From positions 200,863 through 264,862 of the forward strand of contig NZ_JAHVDK010000005.1 of the NCBI RefSeq assembly GCF_051487185.1: a DNA stretch of 64,000 nucleotides. The letters are read 5' to 3'. The position numbers and the translations under genes were made by a program. The notes under the pieces are model-generated. The model was given only the letters and a program-made list of their open reading frames with translations, was not told the origin of the DNA and ran no database searches. The stretch comes from Inquilinus limosus_F (lineage in GTDB: Bacteria; Pseudomonadota; Alphaproteobacteria; DSM-16000; Inquilinaceae). Below are positions 52,116 to 60,634 of this stretch, piece by piece (positions within the stretch are counted from its first letter, which is position 1; each line of letters opens with the position of its first letter).

Positions 52116-53206
52116 GGCTCGGACCTCCGCCGGCGCAGCAGCAGGGCCAGGAACACCGGGGCGCCGAGGCCGGTGGTGACGATGCCGATCGGCAGCTCGG
52201 CCGGGGCGACCGCGACGCGGGCGGCCAGATCGGCGCCCAGCAGCAGGGCGGCGCCCAGCAGGGCCGAAGCCGGCAGCAGGCCACGATGATCGGCGCCGAT
52301 GACGAGCCGCAACATGTGCGGCACCAGGAGGCCGACAAAGCCGATCATGCCGCTGACCGCAACCGCGGCGCCGACCGCGAGCGCCACCGTGCCGACCAGC
52401 AGACGGGTCACCTTCTCGACCGGGAAGCCCAGATGCACCGCCACCGCCTCGCCCAGCAGCATGCCGTTCAAGGCCCGTGCCGCCAGGGCGACGGCGGCGA
52501 GCAGGACCAGGGCGAAGGGCAGCACGGCGAGCACCGCTGTCCAGGTCGCGCCGCTCAGGCTGCCCATGGTCCAGAAGGTGATGGTGCGCATCGCGTTCTC
52601 GTCGGCCTTGAACACGACGTAGCCGGTGCCGGTGGCGACTAGCGCGTTCACCGCGATGCCGGTCAGCAGCATCATGGTCACCGAGATCCGGCCGTCGCGC
52701 TTCGACAGGCGGTAGACGGCGAGGGTGGCGATGAGGCCGCCCAGGAACGCCGCGAGCGGCAGGGTGTAGAGGCGGAGGAGGGGGATGCCGGCCAGCGCCG
52801 CGGGCAGGCCGAGCGAGATCACCGAGACGCCGGCGAAGGCGGCGCCGCCGCTGACCCCGATCAGGCCCGGATCGGCCAGCGGGTTGCGGAACAGCCCCTG
52901 CATCATCGCCCCGGACACGGCGAGGACCGCGCCGACCATGGCGCCGAGCAGCGTCCGCGGCAATCGGATGGCGTCGACGATGGCGGCGTCGCGTGTCGTC
53001 ACCGCATCGAGGCTGCCGAGCCCGAGATGGTGGCCGAGGATCGCCAGCACATGGCCGACCGGGATGTCCGCCGGCCCGATGCTGATGCTGGCCAGCACCG
53101 TCGCGGTCAGCAGCAGCACCAGCCCCGTGAGGGTGAACGACAGGCGCCGCGCCCGCCGCCGCTCCGCCGGGGCCGGGACCGCGCCGCTGGCAGCCAGCAC
53201 GGTCAC
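52112..53206 (-). CDS. hmuU: Heme ABC transporter permease HmuU
   Basis: BtuC/FecCD-type permease of 364 residues with about ten transmembrane helices. Signature stretches are LRLPRTLLGAMVGAVLAVSG, GLFRNPLADPGLIGVSGGAAF and GFVGLLVPHMLRLVIGADHR. It carries heme across the inner membrane. The start is a GTG at 53206 that overlaps the hmuT stop codon (GTGA), and its own stop overlaps the hmuV GTG. All three transport genes are thus translationally linked. Confidence 0.95.
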   Translation of the reverse strand: MTVLAASGAVPAPAERRRARRLSFTLTGLVLLLTATVLASISIGPADIPVGHVLAILGHHLGLGSLDAVTTRDAAIVDAIRLPRTLLGAMVGAVLAVSGAMMQGLFRNPLADPGLIGVSGGAAFAGVSVISLGLPAALAGIPLLRLYTLPLAAFLGGLIATLAVYRLSKRDGRISVTMMLLTGIAVNALVATGTGYVVFKADENAMRTITFWTMGSLSGATWTAVLAVLPFALVLLAAVALAARALNGMLLGEAVAVHLGFPVEKVTRLLVGTVALAVGAAVAVSGMIGFVGLLVPHMLRLVIGADHRGLLPASALLGAALLLGADLAARVAVAPAELPIGIVTTGLGAPVFLALLLRRRRSEP

Positions 53207-54081
53207 GAGCCGGTGCTCCAGGCGCGCTCCGGCAGGGCGGGCGGGGCCCAGCCGGGATGGATCGCTGCCGCCAGGTCGCGTACCGCCTGCGGCGTGCGCG
53301 GCCCGAAGCCGAGCAGGTAGAGCGAATCCATCGAGATGATCCGGCCGGTCTTGGCAGCCGGGGTCTCGGCGAAGACCGGCAGCTTTGTAATCTTGTCCAT
53401 GCCGCCATTGGGCTCGACGGCGTGGCCGGCGATCACGACCACATCCGGGGCCGCGGCGGCCACCGCCTCGGGCGACAGCGGCTTGTAGCGCTCGATCTCG
53501 CCGACTGCGTTGGTGCCGCCGGCCAGGCGGATCATGCCGTCCGCCGCGGTGCCCCGGCCGCCGCCGAGCGGCGCGCCGTTGGTGATCGACAGCACGAACA
53601 ACACCCGCGGCTTCGAGGTCGCCTTAGCCACCGCCTCGGCCACCGTCGCGAAATCGGCGCGGACCGCCTGGCTCAAGCCTTGGTCGGGCAGGCCGAGCGC
53701 TTTCTCCACCCCTTCGATCTTTGCGACCACGCCTTCGGCGGTGAAGCCTTCGGGCAGGATCTCGAGCGGCGTGCCGGCGGAGCGGATCTGCTCCAGCACC
53801 GCCGGCGGGCCGGCGGATGTCGTGGTCAGCACCAGGTCGGGGCCGAGCGAGAGGATGCCTTCGGCCGACAGCTGGCGCAGATAGCCGATATCAGGCAGCT
53901 CCCGCGCCGCCGGCGGATACAGGCTGGTGGTGTCGACCCCGACGATGCGGTCCTGGGCATGCAGGGCGTAGACGATCTCGGTCAGGTCGCCGCCGGCGAC
54001 GGCGATCCGCTTCGGCGGCTCCGCCCGGGCGGGCAGGGCGATCGCCAGCAGCGCCGCGGCGAGGGTGAGGAGCAGGCGCAT
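53203..54081 (-). CDS. hmuT: Heme ABC transporter substrate-binding protein HmuT
   Basis: Periplasmic heme-binding protein of 292 residues. A signal peptide (MRLLLTLAAALLAIALPARA) is followed by the BtuF-like fold: RIAVAGGDLTEIVYAL, VGVDTTSLYPPAARELPDIG and GPDLVLTTTSAGPPAVLEQI. The tyrosine in SLYPPA is a likely axial heme ligand, as in HmuT/ShuT. The ATG shares its A with the hmuS stop (TGATG), and its stop overlaps the hmuU GTG. Confidence 0.94.
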   Translation of the reverse strand: MRLLLTLAAALLAIALPARAEPPKRIAVAGGDLTEIVYALHAQDRIVGVDTTSLYPPAARELPDIGYLRQLSAEGILSLGPDLVLTTTSAGPPAVLEQIRSAGTPLEILPEGFTAEGVVAKIEGVEKALGLPDQGLSQAVRADFATVAEAVAKATSKPRVLFVLSITNGAPLGGGRGTAADGMIRLAGGTNAVGEIERYKPLSPEAVAAAAPDVVVIAGHAVEPNGGMDKITKLPVFAETPAAKTGRIISMDSLYLLGFGPRTPQAVRDLAAAIHPGWAPPALPERAWSTGS

Positions 54082-55172
54082 CAGGCGGCGCCCAGGGCGC
54101 TGACCCGGCCCACCAGGTCGCGCCAGTCATCCCGCTCCGGCTGGCCCGGCTTGCGGGCGCCGAAGAGCATCGCCATCAGCGCGCCGTCGATGTCGAACAG
54201 CTCGAGCGAGGTGACGACGCCGTCCCGGGTCGGCTTGCGCACCACCCAGGCGCTGTCGATCCGGTCCTCGCGCAGATGCAGGTTGAACCCCGGGTCCAGC
54301 ACGTTCAGCCAGGGTCCGACATCCTTCAGGTTGTGCACCGGCCCGGTGTGGATCTGCAGGCAGCCGGGGTTGCCGACGAAGACCATGATCGCGGTGCCGC
54401 TCCCCGCCGCGCCGGTCAGCACCCGGCGCAGCGCGTCGCGGCCGACCGGCTCGGCCCGCTGCGGCTCGGCCAGGCGCATCGCCTGCAGCCGGTCGAGCCG
54501 GTGCGATTTCAGCAGGCCGAAGAACTGGTGCGTGTCCTCCATCGCGTCCCAGCCGGCGCGGAAGCCGGCCACGTCGATCTCGGCGTCGTCCAGGATCGTC
54601 GGGCGGAGGATCTCCTGCGGCACCAGCACTGGCGCCTGGTCGGCATGGCGGAAGCGGTCGACCAGGGCGGCGAAGGCGGCGCGGTCGCTGGCCTCGGTCA
54701 GGAAGATCTTGTGGATCGCGGTGCCGGCGGCATCGAAGAACTGCAGGCTCGGCTTCGCCCCCGCTTGTGTTGGCTCGGCGCTGCCGACCGCGAAGCCGTG
54801 CGCCCAGCGGGTGTAGAACAGCCGCAGGTCGATATCGGGGCCCAGCGCCAGCCCGACATGGCTGCCGGCCGAGACGTTTTGGTAGATGCCGGTCTTCTCG
54901 TGCACGACGCTTTCGTTGCGGGTCAGCGCCATGACCGGCCCGAGCGCTTCGATCGCCTGCAGGATCGTGCTCCAGTCCCCGCCGATCCGGCCCCCAGCGA
55001 TCCGGACCGTGCCGGCACCGACCTGCGAAGCGACCAGCTCGCCCTCGCTGACGCCCAGCGCCGCCGCGGCGTCGCGGGCGCGGAGCTGCGGCTGCTCGGC
55101 GCGCAGCGCGGCCCAGCGGGCGGCGAGGGCGGTCGGGGCAGCCAGGCGATCAGGTTCGAGGCTCTGCATCAT
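54081..55172 (-). CDS. hmuS: Hemin-degrading/heme-chaperone protein HmuS
   Basis: Cytoplasmic protein of 363 residues of the HmuS/ChuS/PhuS family, which accepts imported heme and degrades it or passes it to heme oxygenase. Its duplicated HemS repeats include KTGIYQNVSAGSHVGLALG, ARWAALRAEQPQLRARDAAA and, in the second half, IHTGPVHNLKDVGPWLNVLD and FNLHLREDRIDSAWVVRKPT. The start at 55172 is 189 bases downstream of hemP, past a hairpin (55276-55304). The stop overlaps the hmuT start. Confidence 0.95.
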   Translation of the reverse strand: MMQSLEPDRLAAPTALAARWAALRAEQPQLRARDAAAALGVSEGELVASQVGAGTVRIAGGRIGGDWSTILQAIEALGPVMALTRNESVVHEKTGIYQNVSAGSHVGLALGPDIDLRLFYTRWAHGFAVGSAEPTQAGAKPSLQFFDAAGTAIHKIFLTEASDRAAFAALVDRFRHADQAPVLVPQEILRPTILDDAEIDVAGFRAGWDAMEDTHQFFGLLKSHRLDRLQAMRLAEPQRAEPVGRDALRRVLTGAAGSGTAIMVFVGNPGCLQIHTGPVHNLKDVGPWLNVLDPGFNLHLREDRIDSAWVVRKPTRDGVVTSLELFDIDGALMAMLFGARKPGQPERDDWRDLVGRVSALGAA

Positions 55173-55275
55173 GCTCTCCGATCACCGGTGGTCAGGCTGG
55201 CGCCGGCGGCCGGCGGGCGCGGCAGGACATGCGAAAACGCGGCCAAAAAAGGGGCCGCCGGGGTGCGAAGCATGA

Positions 55276-55304
55276 CGAGAACCTGTTCGGGCGACGGGTT
55301 CTCG
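55276..55304 (-). other. Hairpin CGAGAACC / GGTTCTCG between hemP and hmuS
   Basis: An 8-base perfect stem around a 13-base GC-rich loop in the 189-base gap between hemP and hmuS. There is no T tract, so it is not a classical terminator. Such a fold between a tiny upstream gene and the rest of an operon could limit read-through or protect the upstream transcript. Its effect is inferred. No other gene was found in the gap. Confidence 0.45.
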
Positions 55305-55361
55305 CGCAGACCTGGCGGCGGGCAAAGCCCGGCTTGCTGGGGGCGCGAGCCGAGGGAAGGA

Positions 55362-55541
55362 CTACTTGGTCAGGATGAGCTTGCTGTTCCGGGTGATCCG
55401 CAGGCGGTAGACGTCATCGCCGTGTTGGATCGTCAGCTCGCGGCGGGAGCCGAACAGGTCGCGCGTGTCGAGATTGGCAGGGGCGGGCCGCTGCGGCGGC
55501 TCGACGGCATGCGCTGTGGGTTGATCCAGCATGGTCCCCAT
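55362..55541 (-). CDS. hemP: Hemin uptake protein HemP
   Basis: Small protein of 59 residues of the HemP/HmuP family. The family core is FGSRRELTIQHGDDVYRLRI then TRNSKLILTK. HmuP-like members act in heme-receptor expression in several Alpha- and Betaproteobacteria. The start is ATG 55541 (MGTMLDQP) or ATG 55532 (MLDQP); the upstream open frame is otherwise unsupported. It is the first gene of the operon and lies 28 bases from a Fur-like box. Confidence 0.9.
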   Translation of the reverse strand: MGTMLDQPTAHAVEPPQRPAPANLDTRDLFGSRRELTIQHGDDVYRLRITRNSKLILTK

Positions 55542-55569
55542 CCGACGGTGATTGGTCGATGAACGATGT

Positions 55570-55584
55570 TGAGAGTCATTCTCA
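55570..55584. promoter_or_regulatory. Fur-like box TGAGAGTCATTCTCA
   Basis: A 7-1-7-type dyad that differs at one position from the TGAGAATnATTCTCA pattern seen at Fur-regulated promoters. It lies 28 bases upstream of hemP, where it would block transcription of the heme operon when iron is ample. The divergent gene at 55782 shares the intergenic region. Irr, the other alphaproteobacterial iron regulator, is a possible alternative binder. Confidence 0.7.
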
Positions 55585-55781
55585 CATCCATCTGCGCTGG
55601 TCAAGCAAATGCGTGTCATTCCTACTTGCAATTGTCGAAAACGCCTCGCGTCGATATGGAGACGGGTCCGGAAACCTTGCGAAACGCAATGTTTGGTGCT
55701 GGCAGCCTCGGCGCGCATATATAATGCGGGCATCAGCGGAAGCCGATGAGGGCGGGTGCCGATGGATAAAGAGGCCGTGCG

Positions 55782-56099
55782 ATGATCGAAGTGCAGGAGA
55801 TCGAGCGCAGGCCGGCGGAGCGGCCGGTCCAGCCCTCAACCGGCCTCCTAGTCTGTGAGGACCGCGTGGTCGAGCGCTTCCTCGACCGTCCCGCCGCGCC
55901 GCGCGGCGACACCGACTTCCTGCGCAAGCTCAATCGCAGCCTGTTTGACGAGCCGGAGTATCGGCCGAGTGTGCCAAGCCTGCGCAGCCTAGTGCCCGTG
56001 GCGGTCGTGGTGCTGCTGGCGTTGGGGGCGGCGGCGCTGATCGGCACCGCCTGGCACGATCTCCGTGGCGACCGGACCGCGGAGCAGGAGGTCCGCTGA
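55782..56099 (+). CDS. Hypothetical single-pass membrane protein (105 aa)
   Basis: Not recognised. An N-terminal polar part of about 65 residues (EVQEIERRPAERPVQPSTGL, then CEDRVVERFLDRP and FLRKLNRSLFDEPEYR) precedes one transmembrane helix (VPVAVVVLLALGAAALIGTA, residues about 71-90) and a short charged tail. Start ATG 55782 has AAGAGG upstream. It is divergent from hemP and convergent with apt, whose stop lies 18 bases away. It may share the Fur-controlled region, but this is inference. Confidence 0.65.
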   Translation: MIEVQEIERRPAERPVQPSTGLLVCEDRVVERFLDRPAAPRGDTDFLRKLNRSLFDEPEYRPSVPSLRSLVPVAVVVLLALGAAALIGTAWHDLRGDRTAEQEVR

Positions 56100-56117
56100 G
56101 CCGCGGAGCCGATGTCC

Positions 56118-56633
56118 TCAACTGTCGTATTGCAGCAGCGAGAGAACCGGCGTGTCTATCTTCTGCCGGCCGCCGAGGAAGGACAGCTCGATCAGGCAGG
56201 CAGCGCCGCGGACATCGGCGCCGACCCGGCGCAGCAGCTGGATCGCCGCCGCCATGGTGCCGCCGGTCGCCAGCAGGTCGTCGAGCACCGCGACGCGCAT
56301 GCCGGGCTTGATCGCATCGGCCTGGATCTCGATCGCATCCGACCCGTATTCGAGTTGGTAGAGATGGCCGATCGTCTCGCCCGGCAGCTTGCCGCGCTTG
56401 CGGCACATCACGAAGCCGCAGCCCAGGACATAGGCCAGCGGCGCCGCGGTCAGGAAGCCGCGGGATTCGATGCCCACCAGGATATCGGGTTGCCATTCGC
56501 GGACCGAAGCCGCCATGGTCTCGACCGCGTGGCGCCATGCCTGCGGATGGGCCAAAAGCGGCGAGATGTCGTAGAACAGGATGCCTGGCTTGGGAAAATC
56601 CGGGATACCGCGTATGTGCGACTTGAGATCCAT
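56118..56633 (-). CDS. apt: Adenine phosphoribosyltransferase
   Basis: Purine-salvage enzyme of 171 residues: adenine + PRPP to AMP. The N-terminus is LKSHIRGIPDFPKPGILFYD, typical of Apt; the flood-loop region has GIESRGFLTAAPLAYVLG, and the PRPP-binding motif is VAVLDDLLATGGTMAAAI. The start at 56633 is the canonical one; the open frame farther upstream is a shadow of mlaE on the opposite strand. It is divergent from mlaE. Confidence 0.96.
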   Translation of the reverse strand: MDLKSHIRGIPDFPKPGILFYDISPLLAHPQAWRHAVETMAASVREWQPDILVGIESRGFLTAAPLAYVLGCGFVMCRKRGKLPGETIGHLYQLEYGSDAIEIQADAIKPGMRVAVLDDLLATGGTMAAAIQLLRRVGADVRGAACLIELSFLGGRQKIDTPVLSLLQYDS

Positions 56634-56735
56634 GAGACGTCCTTGGTTGCGGGCCGGAGTGACCATGCATCGTAGTCCCTGCCGCCCGAAAGGCAATTCG
56701 CAGGTGCGGAAGCCGGATGCGGCGGAGATGGCCTC

Positions 56736-57881
56736 GTGACCACCGCGGCGGCCGCCGAGGCCAGCATCGACAGCAGCGTCGAGCGCGGCGTCACCTGGCT
56801 GCGCCTGGCCGGCCCCTGGGTGACGCGGGCGGCGGCGCCCCTGGACCACGAGCTGGCGGCGCTGGTGCAGAGGCGCCCATCGGGCGAGGTGGTGCTGGAC
56901 CTGTCCGGCGTCACCCGGCTCGACACCGTCGGTGCCTGGCTGGTGCACCGCACCCAGGAGGACTTGGCCGCGGCCGGCGCCACGGTCCGGGTCGAGGGCG
57001 TGTCGGAGGACCAGAGAGGTCTGCTCGAGGCGGTGTCCCGGGTCGAGCGCGACGAGCCGATCGCGCATCCCGACCGCAACATCCTGTACGAGCTGGCGCT
57101 GCGCACCGGCAAGGCGACCTTCCATTTCCGCGACGAGGCGCTGGCGCTCCTGAGCTTCCTCGGCGTGCTGATGGTCAAGAGCGTCGGCACGCTGCTGCGG
57201 CCCAGCCGGATCCGGATGACGGCGCTGGCCCACAACATCGAGACCACCGGCCTCCACGCCATGCCGATCGTCGGACTTCTGTCCTTCCTGATCGGCGTCG
57301 TGCTCGCCTATCAGGGGGCGGACCAGCTCAGCCGCTTCGGCGCCCAGATCTTCGTGGTCAACCTGCTCGGCGTCTCGGTGCTGCGCGAGCTCGGCGTGCT
57401 GATGACGGCAATCATCGTCGCCGGCCGCTCCGGCTCCGCCTTCACCGCGCAGATCGGCACCATGCAGGTGAACCAGGAGGTCGACGCGATGGAGACGCTG
57501 GGCCTCGACCCGATCGAGGTGCTGGTCATCCCCCGCGTCTTCGCCCTCGCCATCACCCTGCCACTTTTGAGCTTCTATGCCAGCATGATGGCGATCCTCG
57601 GCGGCGCGTTCATGTCGTATTTCGCGTTGAACATCAGCTTCGTGCAGTTCCTGCAGCAGTTCCAGGCGGCAATCGGCGTGAACACCTTCTGGGTCGGCAT
57701 GGTCAAGGCCCCGGTCTTCGCCTTCACCATCGCCATGGTCGGCTGCTATGAAGGGCTGAAGGTCTCCGGCAGCGCCGAGAGCGTCGGCCGGCTGACCACA
57801 CAATCGGTGGTCGTCTCGATCTTCCTGGTGATCGTGCTCGACGCCGTGTTCTCGATCCTGTTCGCCACCCTGGGGGTTTGA
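56736..57881 (+). CDS. mlaE: MlaE-family ABC lipid transporter permease with N-terminal STAS domain
   Basis: Inner-membrane permease of 381 residues for phospholipid transport that keeps outer-membrane asymmetry. The first 100 residues form a STAS-like domain (GVTWLRLAGPWVTRAA, VVLDLSGVTRLDTVGAWLV), which in E. coli is a separate protein (MlaB). The permease part has the family stretch RELGVLMTAIIVAGRSGSAF then TAQIGTMQVNQEVDAMETLG. The start is a GTG at 56736. Its stop is three bases before the ATG of mlaF. A fused STAS-MlaE is common in Alphaproteobacteria. Confidence 0.94.
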   Translation: MTTAAAAEASIDSSVERGVTWLRLAGPWVTRAAAPLDHELAALVQRRPSGEVVLDLSGVTRLDTVGAWLVHRTQEDLAAAGATVRVEGVSEDQRGLLEAVSRVERDEPIAHPDRNILYELALRTGKATFHFRDEALALLSFLGVLMVKSVGTLLRPSRIRMTALAHNIETTGLHAMPIVGLLSFLIGVVLAYQGADQLSRFGAQIFVVNLLGVSVLRELGVLMTAIIVAGRSGSAFTAQIGTMQVNQEVDAMETLGLDPIEVLVIPRVFALAITLPLLSFYASMMAILGGAFMSYFALNISFVQFLQQFQAAIGVNTFWVGMVKAPVFAFTIAMVGCYEGLKVSGSAESVGRLTTQSVVVSIFLVIVLDAVFSILFATLGV

Positions 57882-57883
57882 CG

Positions 57884-58717
57884 ATGCACAAGAATCCCCA
57901 GGCGCCGCCTCAGGCGCCGGATGACGGCGTCGTGATCCGCGTGCGCGGGCTCAAGACCCAGTTCGGCAGCCAGGTGATCCATGAGGGTCTGGACCTCGAC
58001 GTCCGGCGCGGCGAGGTGCTGGGCGTCGTCGGCGGCTCCGGCACCGGCAAATCGGTGCTGCTGAAGGAGATCATCGGTCTGATCCGGCCCGCCGCCGGAT
58101 CGATCGAGGTGCTCGGCGTCAATATGGACGAGGTCGGCGAAGCGGAACGGAGGGCGGTGCAGCGCCGTTGGGGCGTGATGTTCCAGGACGGTGCACTGTT
58201 CAGCTCGATGACCGTGGCCGAGAACATCCAGGTGCCGATGAAGGAGTACACCCGGCTGTCGCGGGAGATGATGGATGATCTGGCCCGGGTGAAGATCGCC
58301 ATGGCCGGCCTGGCCTGCAGCGCCGCCGTGAAGCACCCGTCGGAGCTGTCCGGCGGCATGCGCAAGCGCGCGGCCCTGGCCCGGGCGCTGGCACTCGACC
58401 CCGAGATCATCTTCCTCGACGAGCCGACGGCAGGTCTCGACCCGATCGGCGCCGCCGCCTTCGACCAGCTCATCGCCGAGCTGCAACGCAGCCTCAGGCT
58501 CACGGTGTTCATGGTCACCCACGATCTCGACAGCCTGGTCACGATCTGCGACCGGATCGCCGTGCTGATCGACAAGAAGGTCCTGGTCGACACCTACGAG
58601 AACCTGCTGAAGATCGACCATCCCTGGATCCAGGAATATTTCCACGGACCGCGTGGCCGCGCCGCAGCGGCCGAGCACGCCGCTTTGGAGCGTGCGCAGA
58701 CAGGGGCGGAGGGCTGA
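57884..58717 (+). CDS. mlaF: MlaF ABC transporter ATP-binding protein
   Basis: ATPase of about 277 residues driving the MlaE permease. Walker A is GVVGGSGTGKSVLLKEIIGL, the signature motif is LSGGMRKRAALARALAL, Walker B is EIIFLDEPTAGLDPIG, and the H-loop is VTHDLDSLV. An ATG at 57884 with GGGGG seven bases upstream is the chosen start; an in-frame TTG at 57878 overlaps the mlaE stop. The C-terminal tail (GPRGRAAAAEHAALERAQTG) is longer than in E. coli. mlaD follows after one base. Confidence 0.95.
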   Translation: MHKNPQAPPQAPDDGVVIRVRGLKTQFGSQVIHEGLDLDVRRGEVLGVVGGSGTGKSVLLKEIIGLIRPAAGSIEVLGVNMDEVGEAERRAVQRRWGVMFQDGALFSSMTVAENIQVPMKEYTRLSREMMDDLARVKIAMAGLACSAAVKHPSELSGGMRKRAALARALALDPEIIFLDEPTAGLDPIGAAAFDQLIAELQRSLRLTVFMVTHDLDSLVTICDRIAVLIDKKVLVDTYENLLKIDHPWIQEYFHGPRGRAAAAEHAALERAQTGAEG

Positions 58718-58718
58718 G

Positions 58719-59693
58719 ATGGAGACGCGTGCGAGCTATGTCGCCGTCGGCAGCTTCGTCCTGATCCTGATGGTCGGGCTGGTGGTGTTCGCCGTCTGGC
58801 TCGGCGGATCGGGGCTGCGCGAGAATGCGGAGCGCTATCTGATCTACTTCTCCGGCAACGTCACCGGGCTGCAGGAGGGCAGCCAGGTTCGCTATCGCGG
58901 CATCCCGGTCGGCTCGGTCGAGGATGTGCAGATCGATCCGTCCAATGTCGAGCGGGTGCAGGTCCAGATCGCGGTCCGGCCGAAGACGCCGATCGTCAAG
59001 GGCACGGTGGCGTCGCTGGAGATCCAGGGGCTGACCGGCGGCGCCTTCATCCTGCTCAGCGGCGGGGTTCAGGGCGCGCCGCCGCTGGAGAAGGAGGGTA
59101 AGGAATACGCCGTCATTCCGTCCCGCCAGTCGGGGCTGCAGGCGATCGTCGACACCGTGCCGCAGCTGCTCGAACGGCTGTCGGAGACCTCGCGCGAGGT
59201 CCAGCGGATCTTCTCCGAGGAGAACCGCCAGAACATCACCGAGATCCTGGCCAATGTGAACACCCTCACGGCGGCGCTGGCGCAGCGTTCGACTCAGCTC
59301 GCCACCACGATCGAGCGGATCGACTCGCTGACCCAGAATGTCGACGGGCTGGTCACCGAGGCGCGGACCGACCTGAACAAGCTCACCACCAGCGCGACCG
59401 GCTTCCTGTCGACCACTGACACCCAGGTCAACGCCACGGTGGCCGATGCCCGGGCGATGATCGCGTCGCTGCGCCAGAGCGCCGACGGGGTGGCCCGGCT
59501 CCTGAGGCAGTCCGGCCCGGGGGTGGAGAGCTTCTCCGTCGACGGGCTCTACGAGATCACGCAGCTGATCACACAGCTGCGGCAACTGACCGACAACCTG
59601 AATCGGACCCTGTCGCGGCTCGACCGCAGCCCGGCGCAGTTCCTGTTCGGCGGCTCGTCCGGCGGCGTCCCGCCGCAAGGATCCTCGAGGTGA
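58719..59693 (+). CDS. mlaD: MlaD-family MCE lipid-binding protein
   Basis: Membrane-anchored periplasmic lipid-binding protein of 324 residues. The N-terminal transmembrane segment is VAVGSFVLILMVGLVVFAVW. The MCE domain follows (SGNVTGLQEGSQVRYRGIPV, then SVEDVQIDPSNVERVQ and TVASLEIQGLTGGAFILLSG). The C-terminal half is a long helical region (residues about 130-300), longer than E. coli MlaD. The start at 58719 is supported by GGAGGGCTG. Its stop TGA overlaps the next gene's GTG. Confidence 0.95.
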   Translation: METRASYVAVGSFVLILMVGLVVFAVWLGGSGLRENAERYLIYFSGNVTGLQEGSQVRYRGIPVGSVEDVQIDPSNVERVQVQIAVRPKTPIVKGTVASLEIQGLTGGAFILLSGGVQGAPPLEKEGKEYAVIPSRQSGLQAIVDTVPQLLERLSETSREVQRIFSEENRQNITEILANVNTLTAALAQRSTQLATTIERIDSLTQNVDGLVTEARTDLNKLTTSATGFLSTTDTQVNATVADARAMIASLRQSADGVARLLRQSGPGVESFSVDGLYEITQLITQLRQLTDNLNRTLSRLDRSPAQFLFGGSSGGVPPQGSSR

Positions 59694-60361
59694 AGATGAC
59701 ATTCTCCCCCCTGTCCCGGCGCCTCTTCCTGCGGCAGGTCGCGCTCTCCTCGGCCGCGATGGGCCTCGCCGGCTGCGGCGGGATCAGCGCGCTGGCCCCG
59801 CCGGCGCCGCAGGTCTATGAGCTGACGCCGAAGTCCACCTTCGACTCCGGTCTGCCGGAGGTCACCTGGCAGCTCCTGGTCGACATGCCGGCCGCCAATG
59901 CCGGAATCGACACCGACCGGATCGCGATCAGCGAGAGCCCGACCTCGCTCGACTATTTCGCCAAGGTGGCCTGGGTCGACCGGGCCCCGGCTATGGTCGT
60001 CGGCCTCTTGGTCGAGAGCTTCGAGAACACCGGCAAGATCGTCTCGGTCGGGCGACAGATCTCCGGCCTGCGTGCGAATTATGTGCTGCAGCCCGAGATC
60101 CGCGAGTTCCGGGCTGAGCGCTGGCCCGGCGAGCCCTACCGGGTGCGGGTGCGGATCGGCGCCAAGCTGGTGCGCTTTCCGGAGCGGACGATCATCGGCG
60201 GCGAGAGCTTCGAGCGGGTGGTCGAGGTCAAAGGGCCGAATTTCACGGACGTGATCCGGGCCTGGGACGACGCCCTGGGCGGCGTGATGAAGCAGGTGGT
60301 GGAGTGGACGCTTCGCACCGGCGAACGCGACGACCGCACCGGCGGTCGGCCGCGGCGGTAG
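59690..60361 (+). CDS. ABC-type transport auxiliary lipoprotein (PqiC-like) with Tat-like signal
   Basis: Periplasmic lipoprotein of about 223 residues of the ABC_trans_aux/DUF330 group, which pairs with MCE-type transporters. The signal shows a twin-arginine-like SRRLFLRQVALSSAAMG and a lipobox, LAGC, ending in glycine (LAGCGG). Lipid attachment at Cys-29 is likely. Mature regions PQVYELTPKSTFDSGLPEV and WPGEPYRVRVRIGAKLV fit the family. Start GTG 59690 has AAGGA eight bases upstream and overlaps the mlaD stop (GTGA); an ATG two codons on is an alternative. MlaC, the periplasmic shuttle in E. coli, is not in this operon. Confidence 0.88.
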   Translation: MKMTFSPLSRRLFLRQVALSSAAMGLAGCGGISALAPPAPQVYELTPKSTFDSGLPEVTWQLLVDMPAANAGIDTDRIAISESPTSLDYFAKVAWVDRAPAMVVGLLVESFENTGKIVSVGRQISGLRANYVLQPEIREFRAERWPGEPYRVRVRIGAKLVRFPERTIIGGESFERVVEVKGPNFTDVIRAWDDALGGVMKQVVEWTLRTGERDDRTGGRPRR

Positions 60362-60394
60362 GAGCGGCGCACGCCGACGTGAGTGGAGTCGTGG

Positions 60395-60463
60395 TCAGCG
60401 GGTGACGGTCTGCCAAAAGAAGAAGGCGATGACGCCGATGATGATGACCCACTCTGCACCCAT
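60395..60463 (-). CDS. Candidate small membrane protein (22 aa)
   Basis: A 22-codon frame, MGAEWVIIIGVIAFFFWQTV plus TR, with a single hydrophobic helix. Start ATG 60463 (on the minus strand) is preceded by GGAGAGGG, a good Shine-Dalgarno. It lies in the 273-base gap between the Mla lipoprotein gene and the DeoR/GlpR gene, which otherwise holds only AT-richer promoter-like sequence. Too short to judge by coding statistics; no homologue is recognised. Confidence 0.4.
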   Translation of the reverse strand: MGAEWVIIIGVIAFFFWQTVTR

Positions 60464-60634
60464 GACCCTCTCCATCCCCATGCGTCTTGTCGCCCTTCAT
60501 AGCACGGGACGGCCGGATCGCAAGGCGCTCGCCGCGGTCGCTCGCCCAGGCCATGTTCGCAAATGAAAATATTGGCATCGTTTCCGCTTCCCCATTAGCA
60601 TTCTTTTTCGTCCAGCCACGATAGAAGAGCGGCC

